Of a stretch of 64,000 nucleotides of DNA, positions 53,432 to 62,501 are shown one piece after another; position 1 is the first letter of the stretch; each line of letters begins with the position of its first letter. The stretch is from NCBI GenBank assembly GCA_050179685.1, contig JBFXEW010000027.1, forward strand, positions 1 through 64,000, given 5' to 3'. A program made the position numbers and the translations under genes. The notes beneath the pieces were generated by a model, which ran no database searches, was not told the DNA's origin, and saw only the letters and a list, made by a program, of their open reading frames with translations. The DNA is from GWE2-40-63 sp050179685 (GTDB lineage Bacteria > Bacteroidota > Bacteroidia > Bacteroidales > SZUA-534).

Positions 53432-54011
53432 CGGTTTCAACATTTATAAGTCCCCGACCATTCACTACTTCCCACGAGCTGAACGTTTGGTCCGATTCAA
53501 ATCCATCGCCGTAAATAATTCCGTCGGGGGTTGTGATTTTTACAAATTGATCTGATTTAATTATTTGTTCGTTTTGAAGCCAGATTAAATATTCGGTATT
53601 TAAAACTTCACCGGTTTCGTTGGTTGCTTCAACATCGTAGCGGGCAATCCAACGTCCTTCATCTTCGTAGTAAATGGAATAGTTGGCTCTGATGGTAGAT
53701 GTTACCCTGCCTGAATCGTTGTAAAACGAGATGTGCATTCCCTTAGGAAACTCGAGGTGGCTTTTTTTATTGAATTCAACATAGCGGTTTAGTTCAGGAG
53801 CTTTAAGCAAAACATTATTGATTCCCAAAGTGGTGTATTTCATTTCAATGTTTTTGGCCGAAACAATTGCGGAATCCTGTTTGGCTGTAAGTTCTTTTAT
53901 TTTTTGAATGTCGTTTTCACAACTTGTCAAAAAAGCTAAAACCCCTAAAAGAATAGGGGTTTTAAGCAAATATATCAGTATGCTATGTGTTTTGTTTTTC
54001 ACTGAATTCAC
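53424..54011 (-). CDS. lptC: LPS export protein LptC
   Basis: LptC bridges LptBFG to LptA in lipopolysaccharide transport. The 195 residues have an N-terminal lipoprotein-like signal (ILIYLLKTPILLGVLAFLTSC) and a beta-jellyroll domain: IEMKYTTLGINNVLLKAPEL, HISFYNDSGRVTSTIRAN, and VKITTPDGIIYGDGFESDQ (near residue 157), the most typical LptC block. The Cys-type signal is usual in Bacteroidetes. It follows the TPR gene by 6 bp. Confidence 0.9.
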   Translation of the reverse strand: MNSVKNKTHSILIYLLKTPILLGVLAFLTSCENDIQKIKELTAKQDSAIVSAKNIEMKYTTLGINNVLLKAPELNRYVEFNKKSHLEFPKGMHISFYNDSGRVTSTIRANYSIYYEDEGRWIARYDVEATNETGEVLNTEYLIWLQNEQIIKSDQFVKITTPDGIIYGDGFESDQTFSSWEVVNGRGLINVETDE

Positions 54012-54017
54012 TAATCC

Positions 54018-55403
54018 TTAAAAACGAACTTTAGTCGCCACATTAATCCATCCGCCAACGGTGTACGAATCGCCTTCACCAGTACCAATAGCCATAAACC
54101 ATTCTTCTTTATTTGGGAAATGCGGATTGTAAGTTGATATCAATTCATTGGCCTGATCGGCAATTGTGCTATCGGTTTGTTTTGCTTTTACAAAACAATC
54201 AACAGCTACCCAGTAAACCGATTTACGTTCCACATCTTCTTCTCCAATGTTTTTGGTCGAAGCATAGGCTCTACCAATCATCAGGTATGGACGGCCGTCG
54301 TTAGGGTTGAATTTTAAAGCCAGGTTCGACAGTTCACGAACTTTAGGGAAGTTTTCCTGAGCCATTGCCAGGGTGCTCCACTCATAATAATACAAAGCCT
54401 TTGTAGTTGGGTCTTCTTCCAAACGACTGGCTTCTTCGTAATACTTATCTGCTTTATCGTACTGTTGTTTTTTCAGGAATAAACGAGCCAGATTATGAGC
54501 CGATTCTGCCGAAGGTTCCAGTTTATACAATTGCTCCGACGATTTTGCAAACAATGGAGAATCGGTACAATCGGTTTTGTCTAAAAGCTTGGTAACCTTC
54601 TTTAACCAGTCGATGTTATTGTTGTTTTCGGCACATTTGGGTTCAAAAATAGCAACCAGTGCATCGCAATTGGCAGCGCCACTTTCTGAGAATAATGCTT
54701 CTACATTATTTAGTGAGGTTTCAATATTCTCAAGTTCTTTTTCGCCACGTTCCTTGTATTTTCCTCCCTGATTTACAAGGGCTGTATTATATGCTTTAGC
54801 TTTTTCCAGTGTTTCAACTGAAAAGGTATAAGCATTAATAACTTCGGTACCGTCGAGTTGCTCGTTTTTATAAAGGCTAACAGCCGTTTGCATGTAAATA
54901 GATACAATTGCGGCTTTACTTTCTTTTCCTTCGAGTTCCATGGCTTCTTTAAGCATGGCATTTACTTCAGCGGCAGCATCATCACCTTTATATCCGTATA
55001 AATCGGCAGCTTTATAACTAAGCACAGTTCCTTTATCGGCAAAATAAACAATGCGTTGGTCGTAAACCCTCATTAAAGAATCGATCAATTGTTTTTTTAC
55101 TGCATCGCTTTTTTCGCGGGCAATGAGGTTTTTATAAATAACGGCTCCTTTAATGTAAGTGTTTTTGCTGGCTTGCGGGCTGTTTTCAAAAACATAACGC
55201 CAGGGTTTTAAAGCATCTTTGTAATTTCCCTGCTTGTAAAACTCCGAGTAAAGCGAAATATTTTTTGCGCACTCCATCCGGGTCGTACTGTCTTTTCCGT
55301 ATTTAGGGTCTAAATGAATGGGCATGCCCTGACCCATGGTACTTATAGCAGTGATTAAGAGAACAATTACTGAGATCGTTGATTTAATAATTTTAGCCTT
55401 CAT
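54018..55403 (-). CDS. Secreted TPR protein
   Basis: The 461 residues start with a signal peptide (STISVIVLLITAISTMGQG) and contain TPR units, clearest at about 305-390 (AHNLARLFLKKQQYDKADKY, ALYYYEWSTLAMAQENFPKV, NDGRPYLMIGRAYASTKN). It is probably periplasmic and conserved next to lptC in Bacteroidetes, so a role in envelope assembly is inferred from context. A perfect minus-7 element lies 38 bases upstream of the start. Confidence 0.87.
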   Translation of the reverse strand: MKAKIIKSTISVIVLLITAISTMGQGMPIHLDPKYGKDSTTRMECAKNISLYSEFYKQGNYKDALKPWRYVFENSPQASKNTYIKGAVIYKNLIAREKSDAVKKQLIDSLMRVYDQRIVYFADKGTVLSYKAADLYGYKGDDAAAEVNAMLKEAMELEGKESKAAIVSIYMQTAVSLYKNEQLDGTEVINAYTFSVETLEKAKAYNTALVNQGGKYKERGEKELENIETSLNNVEALFSESGAANCDALVAIFEPKCAENNNNIDWLKKVTKLLDKTDCTDSPLFAKSSEQLYKLEPSAESAHNLARLFLKKQQYDKADKYYEEASRLEEDPTTKALYYYEWSTLAMAQENFPKVRELSNLALKFNPNDGRPYLMIGRAYASTKNIGEEDVERKSVYWVAVDCFVKAKQTDSTIADQANELISTYNPHFPNKEEWFMAIGTGEGDSYTVGGWINVATKVRF

Positions 55404-55440
55404 TTTTTATTTATTTTATATTAATCCAATTATTTCCTGA

Positions 55441-55448
55441 CAAAGATA
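55441..55448 (-). promoter_or_regulatory. Minus-7 element of the TPR-lptC operon
   Basis: TATCTTTG on the minus strand matches TAnnTTTG, with a predicted leader of about 31 bases before the ATG at 55403. It supports a transcript covering the TPR gene, lptC and the small membrane gene. Confidence 0.5.
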
Positions 55449-55631
55449 AATGCAAACTTAAAAATCTTTTCTTTTAATTTTAAAATTTGAATTGAAAAGG
55501 TGTATTTATTTTGTACTGCTTTATATTGATTAATGGCTTAACACTACCAAAATTAGTGCCAAAACAATAAGTTCTTATTTAGGCGAAACTTGAATGCATG
55601 TTTTATAACTGGTATTAGAAACAGTTTTGAG

Positions 55632-56363
55632 TTATTGATTCGCCTGATAAAGGGCAATGTGGTTTAATCCTTTGGGAATTAAAAACGCATCGGTGTAAAC
55701 CGGAAAATTTATTTTTTTGTCGAATAAATAGGCGTAGCCCCCGGTTAAAATTACTTTAAGCGACGGATGTATTTTCTGATACTGGTTAATGTATCCGTTA
55801 ATTTCGTGTAGTATGCCTTGCTGAACACCAGCCTGAATTGAAGCTGCGGTTGATTTGCCAATGAGTGGAGGCTCGTTAACAGGTTCGAGCAAAGGAAGCT
55901 TTCCGGTAAACTGATGCAAGGCTTTGTACCGGGTAGCTGGCCCGGGAGAAATTATTCCCCCCTGGAAAACGCCATCATTCGAAATAAAATCGATGGTAAT
56001 GGCTGTGCCCATATCGACAATTAACAAAGGTGTTTGCGGGAATTGCATAAATCCGCCAACTGCTCCGGCAATTCGATCTTTACCCAGCGTTTCGGGAGTT
56101 TCATAATTCAATTTAATGGGTAATGGTGTTTTGTAAGTCAATTCCATTAGTTTAAAATGCTCCGGGAGTAGTTTTGCCAGGTAATTTGCATCGACTCCCC
56201 GGGTATCGGAAAAAATTCCCCGTTCAATCTGAAATTCAGCAATTAAACTGAGCAGGAGTGCAGGTTCCAGTGAATTGTAATAGGCATGGTAGCTAAGTTC
56301 TTCGTTTTGGAAAACACAAAGTTTGAATTGGGTATTTCCAATATCAATCACCAGGTTTGTCAT
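55632..56363 (-). CDS. coaX: Type III pantothenate kinase
   Basis: CoaX phosphorylates pantothenate, the first step of CoA synthesis, and needs a monovalent cation. The 243 residues have the ASKHA loop VIDIGNTQFKLCVF at the N terminus, LGKDRIAGAVGGFM (near residue 94) and LLIVDMGTAITIDFI (near 113), all diagnostic. It follows the hypothetical gene by 5 bp. Confidence 0.94.
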   Translation of the reverse strand: MTNLVIDIGNTQFKLCVFQNEELSYHAYYNSLEPALLLSLIAEFQIERGIFSDTRGVDANYLAKLLPEHFKLMELTYKTPLPIKLNYETPETLGKDRIAGAVGGFMQFPQTPLLIVDMGTAITIDFISNDGVFQGGIISPGPATRYKALHQFTGKLPLLEPVNEPPLIGKSTAASIQAGVQQGILHEINGYINQYQKIHPSLKVILTGGYAYLFDKKINFPVYTDAFLIPKGLNHIALYQANQ

Positions 56364-56368
56364 GCAGT

Positions 56369-56878
56369 TTATTGATTTATTAGATGAAGCAGGTTGTTGA
56401 AAAACAGAATGGTAAGTGTTAGTCCGGTGGTCTTGCTCTGATTAACCTTTACCTGATAAATGTATTTGCCTTCGCCAAGGGTCCACTGGCGTTTTAACCC
56501 GGAGTTGTTAAAATCCTGTTCGTCATCAGCTGTCCATTCAATGCGATTTTCGTCGTCCCAGCCATAGGTTTTATGAAGTTTATTAACCAGGTTTTTGGCA
56601 TTTTCTAAGTTTAGCTTGTCGCCTTGGGCCTGAAAACGTACGTTAATGTGATTGCTACCGATTATGTTTTTTTTATCGTTAAAAACACGGTAAACCACTT
56701 TTTCAAATAAGTCGTGTTCGCACCAGGGCAATATTTTTTCGTACTCAATCATGAATACCCCATCGCTCTCTTCGCACAAGACCTCTGAAAAATCCTCTTC
56801 CATAAAAAACGAAGTAAGGTCGAATGTAAAAAGTTCAATAATGTTTTTGGGCTCTTTGAAAAGTCCGAATGCTGCCAT
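56369..56878 (-). CDS. Hypothetical protein upstream of coaX
   Basis: This 169-residue protein has no signal peptide or membrane helix. It contains mixed alpha/beta sequence with conserved-looking acidic and Trp residues (MIEYEKILPWCEHDLFEKVV; RIEWTADDEQDF). I do not recognise the family. The start at 56878 is preferred over 56896 because a minus-7 element TATTTTTG (56906-56899) places the transcript start near 56892. It is probably co-transcribed with coaX. Confidence 0.75.
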   Translation of the reverse strand: MAAFGLFKEPKNIIELFTFDLTSFFMEEDFSEVLCEESDGVFMIEYEKILPWCEHDLFEKVVYRVFNDKKNIIGSNHINVRFQAQGDKLNLENAKNLVNKLHKTYGWDDENRIEWTADDEQDFNNSGLKRQWTLGEGKYIYQVKVNQSKTTGLTLTILFFNNLLHLINQ

Positions 56879-57049
56879 TTGTATTTTTTTAAGCAAAACA
56901 AAAATAACAATAAATTATATATAATATAGTTAAATGAAAGATTTTGACTGATTAAGGAATTAATAAACAGCCCATTGTCGGCCGGCATGCCTTTACTGTG
57001 TTTTGCCTGCTATAATTAATCTGGCGAAAAGTATATAATTGAGATAAAA

Positions 57050-60000
57050 TCAGCCAACAGGAATATTTTCAGGACTCATTCTGGTTAGGTAGTGTAGAGC
57101 TTTTTTTACCGATTTTACGGGTTCAAAAGTTAAAACCAGCTTTTGGTTTTTCTCCTGAATTTTGCAGATGTTATGGTATTGCTGAACACGTTGCAGGATT
57201 TGCTGAAAAACCGGTGATTGGTAAAATAAAGAACTGCTGTCGGCAATAAAAAGGAGAATCATTTTATTGTTTTTAAGGAATATTTTTTCGATTCCCAAAT
57301 CCATGGCTAGCCAGCGGAGTTTAACAACTTCGAGCAGTTCTTCAGCAGCCTGGGGCATATTTCCGAACCGATCGACAAGAGCATTTTTAAATGCTTCCAA
57401 TTCTTCAGTATTTGCAATATTATCGAGTTTTCGGTAGCTGTTAATTCGTTCGGTAATATTTTCAATGTATGAATCGGGCAACAGAAGTTCGAGATCGGTA
57501 TCGACCGAACAATCGGAAACAAACCGCATTCCGGCCAGTTTCTCAGGCGAAACGGCTTCGTTTTCTTCACGATTTTCAGTATCGTTGAAATAATCTTTCA
57601 ACTCGTTTTGTTTTAGCTCCAAAATGGCTTCGTCCAGAATTTTTTGGTAGGCCTCGAATCCTAAATCGCCAATAAAGCCACTTTGTTCAGCTCCCAATAT
57701 GTCACCGGCTCCGCGAATGTCTAAATCCTGTAAAGCAATATTAAAGCCACTTCCCAGCTCTGAGAAATCTTCGATGGCTTTTAAGCGTCGGCGGGCTTCG
57801 TTGGTAAGCAAGGTGGGTGGAGGTGCCAATAAATAGCAAAAGGCTTTTTTGTTCGAGCGACCTACGCGTCCGCGTAATTGATGCAAATCGCTTAAGCCAT
57901 AATTTTGTGCCTGATTAATAATAATGGTGTTGGCGTTGGGAATATCGAGCCCCGATTCAATAATGGTGGTTGCTACCAGCACATCGTACTTGCCGTCGAT
58001 AAATTCGAGCATTATTTTTTCAAGCGATTTTCCGTCCATTTGTCCGTGGGCAAAAACAACCCTGGCTTGCGGACAAAGTTTTCCGATTTGCGCAGCTACA
58101 TCGGCAATATTTTGCACCCGATTGTGAATAAAAAACACCTGGCCGCTGCGCTCTATTTCGTATTTTATGGCTTCCTGAATAATGGTTTCGTTAAACGGAT
58201 GCACTTCAGTTAAAATGGTTTGTCGGTTGGGAGGTGGCGTATTTATTATCGATAAATCGCGGGCTCCCATTAATGAGAACTGTAAAGTTCGGGGAATGGG
58301 CGTTGCAGTTAAGGTAAGGGTATCGACATTGGTTTTTATTTGTTTGAGCTTTTCTTTTACGGCCACGCCAAACTTTTGCTCTTCGTCGATAACCAATAAG
58401 CCCAGGTCTTTGAATTCAATGTTTTTGCTCACCAGCTTATGCGTTCCAATAACAATATCGACTTCGCCCGATTTTAATTTTTTCAAAACTTCGGTTTGAT
58501 GTTTTGTACTTCGTAAGCGGCTCAGATATTCCACGTTACAGGGGAAATCGGACAAGCGTTCCGAAAAGGTTTTGTAATGTTGTAAGGCTAAAATGGTTGT
58601 CGGAACCAGCACCGCAACCTGTTTGTTGTCGGCAACTGCTTTAAAAGCAGCCCTTATGGCTACTTCAGTTTTGCCGAAACCCACATCGCCACAAATTAGG
58701 CGATCCATGGGCATGGTTTGCTCCATATCGGCTTTAACTGCCTGATTGGCTTTTAACTGGTCGGGAGTGTCTTCGTAAATAAACGATGCTTCGAGTTGTT
58801 GATTCAGAAACGAATCGGGCGAAAAAGCGTGGCCCCGCTGCGCTTTTCGCTCGGCATAAAGCTTTATTAAATCTTTGGCAATATCTTTTACTTTACTTTT
58901 TGTTCTTGCTTTTAAGTTTTGCCAAACAGCTGAACCCAACTTGTGTATGCGTGGGGCTTCGGTATCTTTTCCTTTGTATTTTGATATGCGGTGCAGGGAG
59001 TGGATACTAACAAAAAGCACATCGTTATCCTGATAAATAAGCTTAATGGCTTCCTGTTGTTTTCCATTAATATCGATTTTATGCAGGCCACCGAATTTTC
59101 CAATTCCATGGTCGATATGAACTACATAATCGCCGGGATGTAAATTGGTGAGCTCTGCAATGGTAAGCGATTCGCGTTTGGTAAAACCTGTTTTTAGATG
59201 AAACTTGTGGTAGCGATCGAACAATTCGTGATCGGTAAAGCAATTTATTTTAAGATCGTGGTCGGTAAATCCTTCTTTAAGTGTTTGGGTAAACGATTGA
59301 AACGAAGCCTTTATTTCGCGATCGTGAAATATGGCATTCAAACGGCTTATCTGTTCCTGATTATCAGACAAAATGAAATTGGAATATCCTTGTTCTTCCA
59401 GTTCATTCAGGTGGTTGGCCAGCAAATCGAAATTCTTTTTAAAAGCCGGTTGTAACGTAGTATTGAACGAAAAATGGCTGGTTTGTTTTGTTCTACTGTT
59501 TGTTAATTCAATGGTAGTTGCTTTTTGCATGTGTGCCAACAGCAGGTTGCCCTCAATTACCAATTGATTGGTGTTTTCTTTTTCGAGTTCGATAAGCTGC
59601 TCCTGCGTGGTATTTTCAATTACCTGATTTATCCGCTCAACGGTAAAGTTTAAATCGTTAAACCAGAATAAGGTCGATTCGGGCATGAATTCAAAAAAGG
59701 CAATGCGCGCCTCGTTGTCGAGTTTGTGCTGAATGTCGGGAATAATGCTAACCTGATCGGGAGTTGATTGGGTTAGTTGCGTTTCGATATCAAAATAACG
59801 AATGGATTCAATGGTATCGCCAAAAAAATCGAGACGAAAGGGCTCATCGCCTGCAAATGAGAATACATCGACCAGGCTTCCGCGTACCGCATATTGACCG
59901 GGTTCGTAAACAAAATCGCTGCGTTCAAATTCATATTCAGCCAGAAGTTCCAGCATAAAATCGCGCGATAAATTGTCGCCTTTGCTAACGGTAAAGGTAT

Positions 60001-60418
60001 TGCTTTTCAGTCGGTCGGGAGAAATTACTTTTTCCATTATAGCCTCAGGATAAGTAACTATGGCAGGAGTTTTGTCTGTTTTGCCAATCAGGTTAAGCAC
60101 TTCGGTACGCAGCAAAACGTTGGAGCTTTCAATTTTACCATATTGTAACGACCGCTGGAATGAACCGGGCAAAAACAAGACATTTTTTTCACCCAGAAGC
60201 GTTTGCAAATCGTTGTAAAAATAGGCTGCCGATTCTTTGTCGTCGAGACAAAAAACAAACGGAGCCTTATGCTTTTTTACCAACGCAGCTGCAACGCATG
60301 TTGCCGACGAACCTTTTAATCCGCTAAGTTGACAAGATGTGTTTGTTTTTAAGCCAGCAATAAGCTTAGCGACTTCGGGATGATTTATAAACCGGTCTAA
60401 TATTGATGCAATATTCAA
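57050..60418 (-). CDS. mfd: Transcription-repair coupling factor Mfd
   Basis: Mfd displaces stalled RNA polymerase and recruits UvrA. The 1122 residues have the UvrB-homology N-terminal region (about 1-350), the CarD-like polymerase-interaction domain (LHPGDYVVHIDHGIGKFGGL, near residue 432), the translocase motifs GDVGFGKTEVAIRAAFKA (near 576), DEEQKFG (near 676), TLTATPIPRTLQFSL and the C-terminal TRCF domain. It is monocistronic, with a minus-7 element TACTTTTG at 60445-60438. Confidence 0.97.
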   Translation of the reverse strand: MNIASILDRFINHPEVAKLIAGLKTNTSCQLSGLKGSSATCVAAALVKKHKAPFVFCLDDKESAAYFYNDLQTLLGEKNVLFLPGSFQRSLQYGKIESSNVLLRTEVLNLIGKTDKTPAIVTYPEAIMEKVISPDRLKSNTFTVSKGDNLSRDFMLELLAEYEFERSDFVYEPGQYAVRGSLVDVFSFAGDEPFRLDFFGDTIESIRYFDIETQLTQSTPDQVSIIPDIQHKLDNEARIAFFEFMPESTLFWFNDLNFTVERINQVIENTTQEQLIELEKENTNQLVIEGNLLLAHMQKATTIELTNSRTKQTSHFSFNTTLQPAFKKNFDLLANHLNELEEQGYSNFILSDNQEQISRLNAIFHDREIKASFQSFTQTLKEGFTDHDLKINCFTDHELFDRYHKFHLKTGFTKRESLTIAELTNLHPGDYVVHIDHGIGKFGGLHKIDINGKQQEAIKLIYQDNDVLFVSIHSLHRISKYKGKDTEAPRIHKLGSAVWQNLKARTKSKVKDIAKDLIKLYAERKAQRGHAFSPDSFLNQQLEASFIYEDTPDQLKANQAVKADMEQTMPMDRLICGDVGFGKTEVAIRAAFKAVADNKQVAVLVPTTILALQHYKTFSERLSDFPCNVEYLSRLRSTKHQTEVLKKLKSGEVDIVIGTHKLVSKNIEFKDLGLLVIDEEQKFGVAVKEKLKQIKTNVDTLTLTATPIPRTLQFSLMGARDLSIINTPPPNRQTILTEVHPFNETIIQEAIKYEIERSGQVFFIHNRVQNIADVAAQIGKLCPQARVVFAHGQMDGKSLEKIMLEFIDGKYDVLVATTIIESGLDIPNANTIIINQAQNYGLSDLHQLRGRVGRSNKKAFCYLLAPPPTLLTNEARRRLKAIEDFSELGSGFNIALQDLDIRGAGDILGAEQSGFIGDLGFEAYQKILDEAILELKQNELKDYFNDTENREENEAVSPEKLAGMRFVSDCSVDTDLELLLPDSYIENITERINSYRKLDNIANTEELEAFKNALVDRFGNMPQAAEELLEVVKLRWLAMDLGIEKIFLKNNKMILLFIADSSSLFYQSPVFQQILQRVQQYHNICKIQEKNQKLVLTFEPVKSVKKALHYLTRMSPENIPVG

Positions 60419-60437
60419 ATCAAATAAATTTTTGATG

Positions 60438-60445
60438 CAAAAGTA
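60438..60445 (-). promoter_or_regulatory. Minus-7 element of mfd
   Basis: TACTTTTG on the minus strand matches TAnnTTTG; it implies a very short leader of about 13 bases before the ATG at 60418. Confidence 0.45.
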
Positions 60446-60517
60446 GCATTATTGCTCAAATGATTTTGGATTTAAAAGGCCATTATCGATTTTGAATGAA
60501 CAGGTCGTTTATGAAAA

Positions 60518-60545
60518 CAAAAAAAGCCATAGATAAGCTATGGCC
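60518..60545 (-). terminator. Intrinsic terminator of the SiaC-like gene
   Basis: GCCATAG (60526-60532) and CTATGGC (60538-60544) pair; on the minus strand the hairpin is followed by seven T residues. Confidence 0.88.
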
Positions 60546-60568
60546 TGGCAAGTATTTCAAAGTTAATT

Positions 60569-60973
60569 TTATTCTTCTTCGTCCACATCATCGATTCCGA
60601 TTAAATGGATGGGAATTTTTTTGAGTTTGGCATAAATTTCACCTTCCGATTGAATGTCGTCGTCGTCGTAATTGTAGTACCATTTAATTTCAATATTGCT
60701 CCCCGATTTGTAGAATTCCTCAAGCTTTGTCAGGATAAGTGAAATCATTTTTGCTGAGGCAGAGTTCAAATAGTCGACCCGGAAAACAAAAACTATGCTT
60801 TCAGTAATTTTTCCAATGTTTTGGTCAATCCAGTTAAGCACCGGTTCGTAAGTTTTCACCACGTTTTCAGGCAACGAACGTCCCGATATCTCGTAATTTC
60901 GATTGGCCGGGTCCAGTATAATCTGGGGGGTTTTTGCAGTTTTATCAATAATTAATGGTGCAATGTTACTCAT
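60569..60973 (-). CDS. SiaC-like regulatory protein (DUF1987)
   Basis: This 134-residue protein belongs to the SiaC/DUF1987 family, whose Pseudomonas member binds a diguanylate cyclase and is switched by phosphorylation. The family block is visible as VFRVDYLNSASAKMISLILT (near residue 59), where Ser takes the place of Thr at the likely phosphosite, and EISGRSLPENVVKTYEPVL (near 24). No SiaA/SiaB/SiaD partner gene is next to it. The ATG at 60973 gives the best N terminus; 60988 is also possible. Confidence 0.85.
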   Translation of the reverse strand: MSNIAPLIIDKTAKTPQIILDPANRNYEISGRSLPENVVKTYEPVLNWIDQNIGKITESIVFVFRVDYLNSASAKMISLILTKLEEFYKSGSNIEIKWYYNYDDDDIQSEGEIYAKLKKIPIHLIGIDDVDEEE

Positions 60974-61018
60974 AAGGTTTGTTTTCAAATAATCGACAAT
61001 ATAATAAAATTTTATATG

Positions 61019-61531
61019 TTATCTGATAATTTTGTTTCTTCTATTTTTTATTGGAGCATCGCTGTTGCGTTGCGTATAGTTTTTAACGGTGATGTACCCA
61101 ATAGCGCTTACCAGAATGGCTCCCAAGATATAAAAAAGCCCCATGAACAAGTATAACCAATAAGCACTATTATCGGCAGCTGAACCATTTAATAAAGTAT
61201 AATAGAGGTGGTTGCTTCCAAAATATACATAAACCATAAAGGCTATATATAATATGTTGCTGAGCAAAATGGGTTTTTTGTTATTCGAAAGATAAAACAG
61301 GTAAAGGCTGAGCATTAGCAGACTTATGAAGACGATAATGCCGGCGTAACTTAGTTGTTTTTGAGCCAAAGCATAGCTGGTGCTTATGGTTTCGGTAATG
61401 GATTCTGATTGTAGCAAACCCTGAATTTTTGAGGCAAAAAAGAGCATTACTCCTAAACCTATGGCAAAAAACAGGTAGTACAATCGAGTTATGTTTTTAT
61501 TTAAATTCATTGCTTTTTTAACGATTTCCAT
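61019..61531 (-). CDS. Four-helix membrane protein, hypothetical
   Basis: This 170-residue protein has four hydrophobic helices (LYYLFFAIGLGVMLFFA, AGIIVFISLLMLSLYLFYL, ILYIAFMVYVYFGS, YLFMGLFYILGAILVSAIGY) and a basic C-terminal tail. A minus-7 element TACATTTG (61549-61542) places the transcript start near 61535, so translation from 61531 would be almost leaderless; the ATG at 61510 is the alternative. It precedes the SiaC-like gene on the same strand by 45 bp. Confidence 0.8.
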   Translation of the reverse strand: MEIVKKAMNLNKNITRLYYLFFAIGLGVMLFFASKIQGLLQSESITETISTSYALAQKQLSYAGIIVFISLLMLSLYLFYLSNNKKPILLSNILYIAFMVYVYFGSNHLYYTLLNGSAADNSAYWLYLFMGLFYILGAILVSAIGYITVKNYTQRNSDAPIKNRRNKIIR

Positions 61532-61623
61532 TTTGTGTCAGCAAATGTATAATATTTTTATCAGCCCAAAAACCCATGCGGGCAAAGTTTATTGTTTATA
61601 AAGACTTTTTCTGATAAAAAATG

Positions 61624-61631
61624 TACATTTG
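61624..61631 (+). promoter_or_regulatory. Minus-7 element of the fluC transcript
   Basis: TACATTTG matches TAnnTTTG and places the transcript start at about 61637, the first base of the fluoride riboswitch. No TTG is found at the usual upstream spacing. Confidence 0.5.
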
Positions 61632-61635
61632 TTCA

Positions 61636-61690
61636 TGGGCAATGAGGTCTGCCATTAACCGTCTGTAATTTAAGACTGATGACTTCTGTT
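61636..61690 (+). ncRNA. Fluoride riboswitch (crcB motif)
   Basis: The aptamer elements appear in order: GGGCAATGAGGTC, TGCC, ATTAACC, a small hairpin GTCT/AGAC and CTGATGACTTCTG. GAGGTC (61644-61649) pairs with GACTTC (61681-61686) to form P1, and GGCA (61638-61641) pairs with TGCC (61650-61653) to form the pseudoknot. The pattern matches the crcB motif of known fluoride riboswitches, including the AUGA and CUGAUGA blocks. The fluC start codon follows 26 bases later. Confidence 0.9.
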
Positions 61691-61715
61691 ATTATGAATT
61701 GTTTATTTTTGTTGT

Positions 61716-62093
61716 ATGATAAAATCGATGCTCATTGCCGGATTAGGCGGTTTTACTGGTACTGTTTTACGTTTTCTTGTGTCGCGGTATTTTCAAATGA
61801 ACTACGACACGGTTTTTCCATGGAGTACCCTGTTGGTAAATGTATTAGGAAGTTTTGTAATTGGAATTATTTTTGGAATTTCAGAACGGAGTAATGTGAT
61901 GTCGCCCGAATGGCGTTTGTTTTTAGCCGTTGGTATCTGTGGTGGGTTTACTACTTTTTCAACCTTTTCGAACGATGCGTTTATTTTGCTACAGGGCAGG
62001 GAAATGTTTCGTTTTGTTTCGTACGCCGGACTAAGTTTTTTTCTTGGTCTTGTTGCTGTTTTTGTAGGCCGTACACTTGTTAAAACCTTATAA
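61716..62093 (+). CDS. fluC: Fluoride ion channel FluC (CrcB)
   Basis: FluC exports fluoride as an antiparallel dimer of four-helix subunits. The 125 residues include GGFTGTVLRFLVSRYF near the N terminus, TLLVNVLGSFVIGI (near residue 38) with the conserved Asn, and GICGGFTTFSTFSNDAF (near 71) with the Phe box and the Thr/Ser track. It is preceded by a fluoride riboswitch and followed, 1 bp on, by a DUF190 gene. Confidence 0.96.
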   Translation: MIKSMLIAGLGGFTGTVLRFLVSRYFQMNYDTVFPWSTLLVNVLGSFVIGIIFGISERSNVMSPEWRLFLAVGICGGFTTFSTFSNDAFILLQGREMFRFVSYAGLSFFLGLVAVFVGRTLVKTL

Positions 62094-62094
62094 G

Positions 62095-62451
62095 ATGGAA
62101 AAGGGATCAAGCGCTTTGGTGTTGCGTATTTATGTAAGCTCGACCGACCGTTGCGACGAAGGACTGGTTTATGAAACCCTTGTTTTTAAAGCAAAGAAGG
62201 CCGGTTTGGCCGGAGCCAATGTTTCAAAAGGTATTTTGGGTTTTGGAGCCAGTTCGGTAATTCACTCGTACAAATTCTGGGAAATTAGTGAGAAACTTCC
62301 GGTAACTATTGAATTTGTTGATGACGAAGAAAAGATTCTTGCTTTTTATCAAAGCATTGAACCTTTACTCGAGACCATGAAATACGGATGCCTGGCCATT
62401 ACCGAAAAGGTTTCCGTGATGCAATACAAACCAGGAAAAAAGCGCAGTTAG
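62095..62451 (+). CDS. DUF190 domain protein
   Basis: This 118-residue cytoplasmic protein has the DUF190 pattern: VLRIYVSSTDRCDEGLVYE, then AKKAGLAGANVSKGILGFG and KLPVTIEFVDDEEKI. It has a ferredoxin-like (GlnB-type) fold by family knowledge and is very often coupled to crcB genes. The start at 62095 follows the fluC stop by one base. It probably assists or regulates FluC, an inference from linkage. Confidence 0.93.
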   Translation: MEKGSSALVLRIYVSSTDRCDEGLVYETLVFKAKKAGLAGANVSKGILGFGASSVIHSYKFWEISEKLPVTIEFVDDEEKILAFYQSIEPLLETMKYGCLAITEKVSVMQYKPGKKRS

Positions 62452-62501
62452 GCTTTTCTGCTCCAGAGTTCCCAGGAATAAGTTATTGTAATTCTTTTTT
62501 G

